Positions 57,361 to 64,000 of a DNA stretch of 64,000 nt are shown here, piece by piece. Origin of the DNA: Methanoregula sp. UBA247. Lineage in GTDB: Archaea > Halobacteriota > Methanomicrobia > Methanomicrobiales > Methanospirillaceae. The stretch spans positions 1-64,000 of the forward strand of contig DADR01000004.1 in the NCBI GenBank assembly GCA_002495055.1. The letters run 5' to 3'. Within the stretch, counting starts at the first letter, position 1, and the number at the start of each line of letters is the position of its first letter. The notes beneath the pieces were generated by a model. It saw only the letters and a list, made by a program, of their open reading frames with translations. It made no database searches and had not been told where the DNA came from. A program made the translations under genes and the position numbers.

Positions 57361-58410
57361 ATGGTACTAGGGGAGATCCTCTGGGGAATCGGACTTTTTA
57401 TCGGTTTGTTTGCAGTCGAACTCCTGCTGGTTGCGCTCCTCCCAGTCTTTGAAGTCCCTTCACAACCCCTGAAAAAAGCGCCACGATCCTCCGAAAAAGA
57501 AGTTTCACCAGCACTACGACCGAGAAAAGAAGTGCGATTTTTTGTCAACGAGATGGCTCTCAGTGCATGGCTGTACCTGCCGCTGCATCAGCCAGCTCCG
57601 TTTCCCTGCATCATCATGGGCAATGGGCTTGGCGGTACCAAGGACACAGGACTGGAACCCTATGCAATCCGGTTCCAGAATGCTGGTTTTGCCGTACTGG
57701 TATTCGATTACCGGTACTTTGGGGAGAGCGAGGGTACACCACGGCAGCTGATCTGGATTCCCTCCTAGTTGGAGGACTGGTCTGCCGCCATTGCATTCGC
57801 TCGGGGATTAAAAGATGTTGACCCGGCCCGAATCGCCCTCTGGGGGACTTCCCTGAGCGGGGGACATGTGATTGTAACTGCCGTTCACGATCCCACGATC
57901 TCCTGTGTATCCGCCCAGTGTCCTGGTCTCGATGGCCAGGCCGCTGCGTTAGAGTCGTTCAAAAGGATGGGATTAAGCACTTCACGTCGAATGATCATGC
58001 ACGGCCAGCGCGATCTGGTACGTTCCTGGCTCGGCCTTTCGCCTCACAAGATCCCCATTGTCGGAAAACAAGGAACGATCGCTCTCATGAATACGCCGGA
58101 TGTCTATGATTCGTTTTTAACGCTCATTCCCGATACCTACGTAAATGAGGCTTGTGCCCGTATCATTATACGGGGCGATAAATACCGGCCGATCACGTAT
58201 GCACACAACGTGCGATGCCCCGTCCTGCTCCAGATATGCGACTACGACACCCTCATCCCTATCAGTGCTAGTGAAGAAACTGCTAAAATCCTTGGGGATT
58301 TTGCAGAGGTGAAACACTACCTCCTCAACCACTTTGATATCTATACAGGCAACGGGTTTGAGCAGAGTGTGCGTGACCAGACCGCATTTTTTCAAAAACA
58401 CCTCGGATAA
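57361..58410 (+). pseudogene. Alpha/beta hydrolase interrupted by an in-frame TAG
   Basis: From ATG 57361 (GAGGAGTTG upstream) the frame runs 135 codons to TAG at 57766-57768, then continues in the same frame to 58410, 349 positions in all. Before the stop: an N-terminal helix and IIMGNGLGGTKDTGL and FDYRYFGESEG. After it: LEDWSAAIAFARG, nucleophile Ser in LWGTSLSGGH, Asp in CDYDTLIP and His in LNHFDIYTG. All catalytic parts are present and only the TAG breaks it. The family often has Gln before LEDW, so CAG to TAG is likely. A TTG at 57769 could restart translation, but that product would lack the first half of the fold. Confidence 0.8.
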
Positions 58411-58445
58411 TTTTTTAGAGAGACGGGAAATTTTTAAGCATATTT

Positions 58446-58591
58446 GGGCTCTGTTGAAATCCTATTTTCCAGGGATTCGTTTCTTCTTATCAACTGTTTG
58501 GAGGGTGACCCCCTCTCTCCCCCAGTGGGGGAGGCAACCCAAGGGGAGCATCCCCTTGACCCCCTCTTTTTAGAGGGTTTCAACAAAGCCC
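58446..58591. mobile_element. MITE-like element (146 bp) with terminal inverted repeats and target-site duplication
   Basis: Left end GGGCTCTGTTGAAATCCT (58446-58463) and right end, read on the minus strand, GGGCTTTGTTGAAACCCT (58591-58574) match at 16 of 18 positions. ATATTT stands on both sides (58440-58445 and 58592-58597) as a direct target duplication. The interior has no gene but has G/C-rich inverted segments (CCCCCTC, GTGGGGGAGG, AAGGGGAGC, TCCCCTT). This is a non-autonomous element moved by a transposase encoded elsewhere. It lies between the broken hydrolase and kup. Confidence 0.8.
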
Positions 58592-58662
58592 ATATTTGGA
58601 TATTTTTTATAAAACAAAGAAAGCATAACGATTTTCATGTTTCCCTTATAAAATACCGGGTA

Positions 58663-60477
58663 ATGGTCTTTCTCTCTCCTGCCACTTCCAAAATCATCAA
58701 ATCTCTTGGGGTTGTTTTCGGGGATATCGGTACCAGCCCGATTTACACGATCGGCGCTATCCTGCTTTTTATCCTTCCGACCGTCCAAAATATTATCGGT
58801 CTCCTCTCCCTCATTGTCTGGTCCCTGTTCATTGTCATTACGGTGCAATATGCATGGCTTGCCATGTATCTCGGTAGTAAGGGCGAAGGAGGAACAATCG
58901 TGCTCAAAGGTCTTCTCACCTCCAATCTGAAAAATCCCCATATGATTTCATTTGTGTCCGTGCTCACGGTCATCGGGGTCGCCCTTTTCATCGGCGATGG
59001 AGTGATTACTCCTGCCATCAGTATCCTCTCTGCGGTTGAAGGTATCCGGCTGATCCCGGGATTTGACGGGATCTGGGGAGGGTGGATTCTTTTGAGTGGT
59101 ATCGGCATTGCACTCGCGCTCTTTGTCTTCCAGAAAAACGGGACTGAGCGCGTTGCCTGGGCATTCGGACCGATCATGCTCATCTGGTTTCTTTCGCTTG
59201 CGGTCACCGGAATTATTTCGATTGCATCTGCACCGCAGGTTCTTCTTGCCCTCAGTCCTTCCTATGCTGTCGGTTTTCTGATGCAAAACGGGGTTGGTTC
59301 ATTTTTTGTCCTTTCAGCTGTCCTTCTCTGCGTTACCGGGGGAGAAGCACTTTATGCCGATATGGGGCATCTCGGGAAAGAACCCATAGTTAAGGGATGG
59401 TACTGTATATTCCCGGCACTGGTCCTCAGCTACCTCGGGCAGGGGGCCTATGTTCTCAATAATCCTGAAGCACACAGTGTTCTGTTCAGTATGGTACAGG
59501 GACAGGCAGCTCTGCTCTATGTCCCGTTTCTCCTCCTCAGTATTGGTGCAACCGTCATTGCATCCCAGGCCATGATCTCAGGAATGTTCTCGATCATGTA
59601 CCAGGGAATGATGACACAGATCATTCCCAAGATGAAAATAGAATTTACCTCGCCGGAATTGAGGTCTCAGATCTACATTGATGCCGTGAACTGGATGCTT
59701 CTCGCAGCCGTGATCATTGTTATGCTGGAATTCAAAACCTCCGAGAACCTTGCATCCGCCTATGGCCTTGCTGTTGCCGGCACCATGACCATTTCAGCAA
59801 TTATGATGACGATGATCTTCATTCTGAAGTTGGATCTCTTCAAGGCCGTTATTTCCAGTGTATTGATTATCGTGGATTTAATCTTCTTATTCTCGGCCTT
59901 TCTCAAGATCCCCCATGGTGCGTACTGGTCGTTCATCATTGCAGCGGTACCATTAGTTATCATTGTTACATACATACGCGGACAGGAGAAACTCCATCGC
60001 ATGCTCAAACCTGTACGATTAGAGGAATTCCTGCCGGTCTACCAGAAAAAGTACTCCGAACTTCCCAAGGTTCATGGCTCAGCGCTCTTTTTTACCGCCG
60101 ACAATGACCGCATATCCCCTTACATTCCCCAGGTGATGTTCAAAAACGAGATCCTGTACGAAAACAATATTCTCATCTCTGTCCGGATAACCGATTTTCC
60201 GTTCGGGGTCTATACCGGATATGACCGCGATATTGCACCGGGCCTTCATACATATATGGTAACAGCCGGCTATATGGAAATCATTGATATCATCGGTCTC
60301 TTACGAAAGGAAGGCATCGAGGAAAAAACCATCTTTTACGGAATGGAGAATGTTATCAGCGACAAATTCTTCTGGAAGCTGTACGGGCTGTTAAAGAAAG
60401 TGACTCCGGCCTTTGTCCACTTCTACGAGCTGCCACCGGAGAAAATTCACGGGGTTATCACACGGGTTGTGATGTAG
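58663..60477 (+). CDS. kup: KUP/HAK-family potassium transporter
   Basis: 604 residues from the ATG at 58663; the open frame extends upstream through the MITE but that part is not KUP. Twelve helices, the family start GVVFGDIGTSPIYTIGA, GGTIVLKGLL, DGVITPAISILSAVEG and the later VTGGEALYADMGHLG. The C-terminal cytoplasmic part is about 150 residues. It is a proton-coupled K+ importer. A TATA-like TTTTTATAAAA lies just beyond the MITE (58603-58613). Confidence 0.95.
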   Translation: MVFLSPATSKIIKSLGVVFGDIGTSPIYTIGAILLFILPTVQNIIGLLSLIVWSLFIVITVQYAWLAMYLGSKGEGGTIVLKGLLTSNLKNPHMISFVSVLTVIGVALFIGDGVITPAISILSAVEGIRLIPGFDGIWGGWILLSGIGIALALFVFQKNGTERVAWAFGPIMLIWFLSLAVTGIISIASAPQVLLALSPSYAVGFLMQNGVGSFFVLSAVLLCVTGGEALYADMGHLGKEPIVKGWYCIFPALVLSYLGQGAYVLNNPEAHSVLFSMVQGQAALLYVPFLLLSIGATVIASQAMISGMFSIMYQGMMTQIIPKMKIEFTSPELRSQIYIDAVNWMLLAAVIIVMLEFKTSENLASAYGLAVAGTMTISAIMMTMIFILKLDLFKAVISSVLIIVDLIFLFSAFLKIPHGAYWSFIIAAVPLVIIVTYIRGQEKLHRMLKPVRLEEFLPVYQKKYSELPKVHGSALFFTADNDRISPYIPQVMFKNEILYENNILISVRITDFPFGVYTGYDRDIAPGLHTYMVTAGYMEIIDIIGLLRKEGIEEKTIFYGMENVISDKFFWKLYGLLKKVTPAFVHFYELPPEKIHGVITRVVM

Positions 60478-60683
60478 GAGAAAAGAGCAGGACTTATAGG
60501 GTCTGTTCGTTCATTACCCCCCAAAATTAAAGTGTAAAAACCTTTCTCGCTAAAACTCATGCTATCCTTATACACAGATCCCGATAATTAATTCTGTGGA
60601 AATTTTTCAGAGTAAACACAGTAATTGTGTCAATAGGTTTATTAGGTTCTTTTTCATAGGTTCGTGAAGACGGGATTGATTCC

Positions 60684-61724
60684 ATGAAAAAAGTAGTAAT
60701 CGAAGTTCCAAAAGACAAATCTGATACAATTCAGTCAAAATTTAAGGACACTCTTTTCTCTGTTGATGAAAGGGAAAAATCAACCCGGTTTACCCTCTAT
60801 GTTCCCGATGAGATGCTGGATCAGCTTATCAGCCAGACCAATGGTTCTATTAAGGAGACGGCAGATTTCCGGCCCGTCTGGACGGGTATTATTCCCGATT
60901 ACGAGAAATTAGCTGAAGAGGATGCCCGGATCACGATTATTGAAGTCTCCTCACCAGATTTCGTCATCTCGCCCTTTGTGGAAAAACTCAAGGAACGATA
61001 CGGACATTCCGGGAAGAAGGTGGATAAAACACCCATCGAGAAGATTATCGCAACAACGGAATCGTATACCGTCTTCGATAAAGAAAAATTTATTCTCGCT
61101 GCCATTGCCGGATTAGTGGCACTGATTGGATTATTTCTGAATAATATCGGCATCATTATCGGTGCGATGCTGATATCTCCCCTGCTTGGCCCGATCTATG
61201 CATTGGCAGTCTATGTTGCGATTGGAGATGTTAAAACAACCCTGCGCTGCATCCAAATAGTGGGGCTGATGGTGTTAATGCTGGTCATCATCGCTGCACT
61301 TGCCTCATTTGCCCTTTCCTTCGTCATCGATCTGCCCCTCACGCCGGAGATACTGTCCCGGACGGACTCCAATGCAGTATTCATTGTGATGGCGGTCCTT
61401 CTTGGAATTGCTACCATGATAGCCTTGTCGGAGGGAATTCCGGAAGGGATAGCCGGTGTTGGTATTGCTGCAGCACTCCTTCCCCCGGCTGTTGTGACCG
61501 GGATAGCCGTGGTTCTTTTCCCGGAGGGGGCTCTGAAAGCTGTTGTTCTTACTCTTCAGAACGTTGTTGGTCTCATTGCAGGCAGTATTATCGGAGTCAT
61601 GTTTCTCAACATCGGTCCCAGGGATCTCTTTGCGCAGGCCCAGTCACGACAGGTAATTATCCGTGTGGCATGGTTCATGGCGATTCTCATCGTATTTCTT
61701 GTAATCATTTCGTTCCTTTTGTAA
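60684..61724 (+). CDS. DUF389-family membrane protein
   Basis: 346 residues. The N-terminal cytoplasmic domain (1-130) has an ACT-like flavour. It is followed by six helices with the DUF389 signature LNNIGIIIGAMLISPLLGPI and GVGIAAALLPPAVVTGIAVVL. Function unproven. Single gene downstream of kup; ATG at 60684. Confidence 0.93.
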   Translation: MKKVVIEVPKDKSDTIQSKFKDTLFSVDEREKSTRFTLYVPDEMLDQLISQTNGSIKETADFRPVWTGIIPDYEKLAEEDARITIIEVSSPDFVISPFVEKLKERYGHSGKKVDKTPIEKIIATTESYTVFDKEKFILAAIAGLVALIGLFLNNIGIIIGAMLISPLLGPIYALAVYVAIGDVKTTLRCIQIVGLMVLMLVIIAALASFALSFVIDLPLTPEILSRTDSNAVFIVMAVLLGIATMIALSEGIPEGIAGVGIAAALLPPAVVTGIAVVLFPEGALKAVVLTLQNVVGLIAGSIIGVMFLNIGPRDLFAQAQSRQVIIRVAWFMAILIVFLVIISFLL

Positions 61725-61792
61725 CAATAGTGCAGGTTTTTCCTGCATTTGCAGTTTTTTATTCCGTTTTTCCCGATGGTCACGAAGCTATC

Positions 61793-62521
61793 TCACATGA
61801 ACGGCAAATTCTTGTTTATCATGCGGTGTTCCTGTAACTCTCCATCATGATACACCATGATGCGGACAAGTTCGCCTTGGGAAAGATACCGCATCTGAAG
61901 GTCATACATTTTCTGGTCATGCCCCAGATTATTGATTACAAAATATTCATGGACGGTTTCAATGAAGGATATCTGGTGAATGAGGAAGGCATTTTCATAT
62001 TCCTTGACTTCTCGGGCGAGGGCAAGGCAAACATCTTCTGGTATTTCCTGATTGAATCGCCCGTGTTCGTTCATCTTTGCGAACAGTCGCCATGTCACCA
62101 GTCCTGCCGCATCAGCGCTGCGACGGAGCATATGGGGGTAGATACGACATCCGGAAAACCTTTGATCATAGATCCGGCACTTCCCGTTTTCAAGAAACCA
62201 GCATGATCCAAGATTATCATTTCTCATGCGAAGTGCATACCCCGAGACATACAACATACCGTTCTGGTCGCAGAATTCAGGAGCCGGAGCAGGTTCGAAC
62301 GCACCAGGATCAATTTTTTTCACTTCGGTCACATCATGATCCAGCAGAAAGATGTGCCCGTTCATTGCACGGGTGCAGCACGTTCCGCAGCGGGTGCACC
62401 GGAACCCGACTGTCTTAATTTCACCTGCTATACTATCCAAAGGATACGAGAAGAGACGGTTTCTCTCTTGCATCAATGCAATGATACGACAGGGGAGTGG
62501 GATAGGAGAATCAGCGACCAT
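61793..62521 (-). CDS. YkgJ-type cysteine-cluster protein
   Basis: 242 residues from the ATG at 62521, sharing its first base with the preceding gene's stop (TGATG). CTRCGTCCTRAMNG is the CxxCxxCC motif, and later CWFLENGKCRIYDQRFSGCRIYP completes the CxxC-type set. The family binds a zinc ion or iron-sulfur cluster; its function is unknown. Co-transcribed with the DUF6544 gene. Confidence 0.85.
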   Translation of the reverse strand: MVADSPIPLPCRIIALMQERNRLFSYPLDSIAGEIKTVGFRCTRCGTCCTRAMNGHIFLLDHDVTEVKKIDPGAFEPAPAPEFCDQNGMLYVSGYALRMRNDNLGSCWFLENGKCRIYDQRFSGCRIYPHMLRRSADAAGLVTWRLFAKMNEHGRFNQEIPEDVCLALAREVKEYENAFLIHQISFIETVHEYFVINNLGHDQKMYDLQMRYLSQGELVRIMVYHDGELQEHRMINKNLPFM

Positions 62522-63384
62522 CAGATTCCGCCCCAGCATTTCTTTCCCGAAATTTCAAACTCGACACTAGTAATGGTAATATCGATACTGGCATCTTCCC
62601 CGTCAGGAAGTATCAGGTCTGAAGAGAGATGCAGGGGTATTTTGTATCCCTGAACATCAGAATAATTAGAGAAATTTTGAATAAAATGACCTGGGACCGG
62701 ATTGCTAGACTTCGGAGGATTCCTGTGGTATGCCTCAATGCTCTGGATTCGCCCAATACCGTCGAAATGGACAAGAGCTTCCGCGCAGAGATCGTTGTCC
62801 ATAAGGGATGCACGAGCCGTTAATTCACTTACGTTCTTCCATTCCAGCGAGGCACCCGGCAAGAGAGCCATAGGGAAAAGAGGCGCACTGGCCAGATACC
62901 AAAAGAGCGAGGAGGTTTTAATCTTATCACCGTATGCATTGTCAAGCGGGAAGACTGAGAAGAGATTAAGATTCATTCCCGCTTCACGATGTACGTAATA
63001 ATCGAAAGCGTCGATCCAGATACCCGGTAGATAAGCAATTTTTGCATGCCACACGAAACCGGGAGTTCCAAGAGAGAGAAAAGCCCCACCCCGGACGTTC
63101 ATCCATCGTCCTGTTTTTCCGTACCTGATCCTTCCCGTATGCCGGATATGTGCGCACCCGACAGGATCGGTATTCTTACCGAGTGCCCAGGCCAGATAGC
63201 GTGACACCGGTTCAGGATCGGATGGAATGCTTTTATTGGAGGGTAGAGGTGCGTAATCAATTATTAGGCGAAGGTAACTAGCCTGGTGCTCGATCAGGGA
63301 AGTGAAAAGATCGTTCCCGATTATTACAATAAGAAGAAAAATCGCAACCCACACAAGAAACCAGAAAATAAGCTCAGGGAACAT
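62521..63384 (-). CDS. DUF6544 (DUF6920)-like membrane-anchored protein
   Basis: 287 residues. N-terminal helix (LIFWFLVWVAIFLLIVIIGN), then the core RHTGRIRYGKTGRWMNVRGG, FLSLGTPGFVWHAKI, SSLFWYLASAPLFPMALLPG and a basic, aromatic-rich C-terminus. This matches the DUF6544 pattern. No enzymatic role is known. It is located between ablB and the YkgJ gene, 39 bases after the ablB stop, so the three may form one unit. Confidence 0.72.
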   Translation of the reverse strand: MFPELIFWFLVWVAIFLLIVIIGNDLFTSLIEHQASYLRLIIDYAPLPSNKSIPSDPEPVSRYLAWALGKNTDPVGCAHIRHTGRIRYGKTGRWMNVRGGAFLSLGTPGFVWHAKIAYLPGIWIDAFDYYVHREAGMNLNLFSVFPLDNAYGDKIKTSSLFWYLASAPLFPMALLPGASLEWKNVSELTARASLMDNDLCAEALVHFDGIGRIQSIEAYHRNPPKSSNPVPGHFIQNFSNYSDVQGYKIPLHLSSDLILPDGEDASIDITITSVEFEISGKKCWGGI

Positions 63385-63423
63385 CAGATGCCCCCCGTTT
63401 TCCGTATCCGGACATCCACCTGC

Positions 63424-64000
63424 TTACAATCTTTTATACCAGACATTCATGCTCTCCAGCGATCCACAGATGTTGGTATTGTTGGGGAGCAGTCCTCCGT
63501 ACTGGTATCCCGCCCCGGCAAATACAGTATTGACCGGCATAGAAATTGCCCTGGCAATCGTATACGCAAGCAGGATTCCCTCATTTTTCATATCGGTTTC
63601 CATTGTATGGAGGAGAAGTCCGGCAAAACCCCTTCCCCGAAAGAGCGGATTGGTTGCAAAATCGGTCACCTCAGCATTCAGATTTTCATCATCAATGTCG
63701 GAGGATGCAACGGCCGCTAGCAGGTGGGATTTCCTGATAATATAGTACCGGACCTGCCCCTGCATGGACTCCCGTATATAGTCAGGGTCATGGATGGGAA
63801 ACGGGTAGGTTTTGAAGATCAAACGATAGAGTGCTGCAATCTCCTCAGCATCTCCTGTATGAGCACGCCTCAGGGAAAATCCCTTCGGCAGATTAACCAA
63901 GGACCTCTGCCCTGCATACTCGAATGAGGTTGACAGAACATTTGCAATTATCGATGCATGAGGGACTTCTTTCCGGCTTGGATCGGTATATTTCGCCATG
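63424..64000 (-). CDS. ablB: Beta-lysine N6-acetyltransferase, C-terminal part (window edge)
   Basis: The last 192 codons are visible and the frame continues to the right beyond the window. GNAT fold with the AblB marks FKTYPFPIHDPDYI, EVTDFATNPLFRGRGFAGLLL (acetyl-CoA loop), GILLAYTIARAISMPVN and NNTNICGSLESMNVWYK. It makes N-epsilon-acetyl-beta-lysine, a compatible solute of methanogens. ablA (lysine 2,3-aminomutase) would be expected just outside the window. It fits the K+ transport genes nearby as osmotic adaptation. Confidence 0.92.
   Translation of the reverse strand, partial: MAKYTDPSRKEVPHASIIANVLSTSFEYAGQRSLVNLPKGFSLRRAHTGDAEEIAALYRLIFKTYPFPIHDPDYIRESMQGQVRYYIIRKSHLLAAVASSDIDDENLNAEVTDFATNPLFRGRGFAGLLLHTMETDMKNEGILLAYTIARAISMPVNTVFAGAGYQYGGLLPNNTNICGSLESMNVWYKRL

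Noticed and set aside
58444..58662. N-terminal extension of Kup through the MITE
   Set aside because: The extension has no KUP similarity; the conserved protein starts at ATG 58663 and the open frame is incidental.
60478..60683. GGGTCTGTTCGTTC stretch as a second MITE end
   Set aside because: Only weak resemblance to the 58446-58591 ends, with no partner end or target duplication.

Overview
The window is archaeal and fits a hydrogenotrophic methanogen of the order Methanomicrobiales, probably Methanoregulaceae-like. The evidence is formylmethanofuran dehydrogenase (fwdDBAC), an Eha-type energy-converting [NiFe] hydrogenase, a class II photolyase, the archaeal ahb heme pathway, the beta-lysine acetyltransferase ablB, CHASE4/PAS histidine kinases, HTH_10 regulators, GGTGA-type ribosome binding sites and many ATGA gene overlaps. 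No rRNA, tRNA or CRISPR array was seen. The species assignment is inference.

Layout. 0.4-2.8 kb: ferrous iron uptake feoA-feoB-dtxR behind a perfect palindrome that looks like the DtxR operator. 3-9.6 kb: small accessory genes (HEAT repeat, methyltransferase, DUF3795, GNAT-YoaP fusion, peroxiredoxin, PPOX-like flavoprotein, SOUL heme-binding protein), separated by copies of a ~390-bp dispersed intergenic repeat. 9.8-12.9 kb: a three-gene secreted/ABC transporter unit. 13-16 kb: a class II photolyase surrounded by gene remnants. 16-21.6 kb: catalase-peroxidase katG followed by ahbD-ahbA-ahbB-ahbC, a heme enzyme plus the pathway that makes its heme. The first codons of a lost monofunctional catalase sit directly in front of katG. 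21.9-29 kb: universal stress protein, small membrane proteins, thiE, thiM, and an unusual PAPS-reductase-like/cysteine desulfurase fusion.

29-33.4 kb: a CHASE4 sensor kinase lacking the usual phospho-acceptor histidine, a DUF169 protein, and a YeeE/YedE sulfur-transporter pair that is frameshifted in both halves. 33.5-44.3 kb: one long minus-strand gene string, ehaB-C-D-E-F-G-H-I-J-(K/L)-M-N-O-P followed with almost no gaps by fwdD-B-A-C. It links H2-driven ferredoxin reduction to the ferredoxin-dependent first step of CO2 reduction. 45-52 kb: TM-helix channel protein, DUF937, cupin, CNNM/CBS protein and an HAE3-type RND exporter. 52-64 kb: a broken HTH_10 regulator, an alpha/beta hydrolase, then an ion and osmotic homeostasis region (TrkH, TrkA, Kup, DUF389, ablB). 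This last region also holds a second alpha/beta hydrolase interrupted by an in-frame TAG and a 146-bp MITE with a target-site duplication just upstream of kup.

Best candidates for something new: (1) the KatG/Ahb heme unit with a catalase-remnant leader; (2) the dispersed repeat family with a conserved hairpin; (3) the Eha-Fwd gene string; (4) the PAPS-reductase/cysteine-desulfurase fusion; (5) the MITE and the in-frame amber codon near kup.
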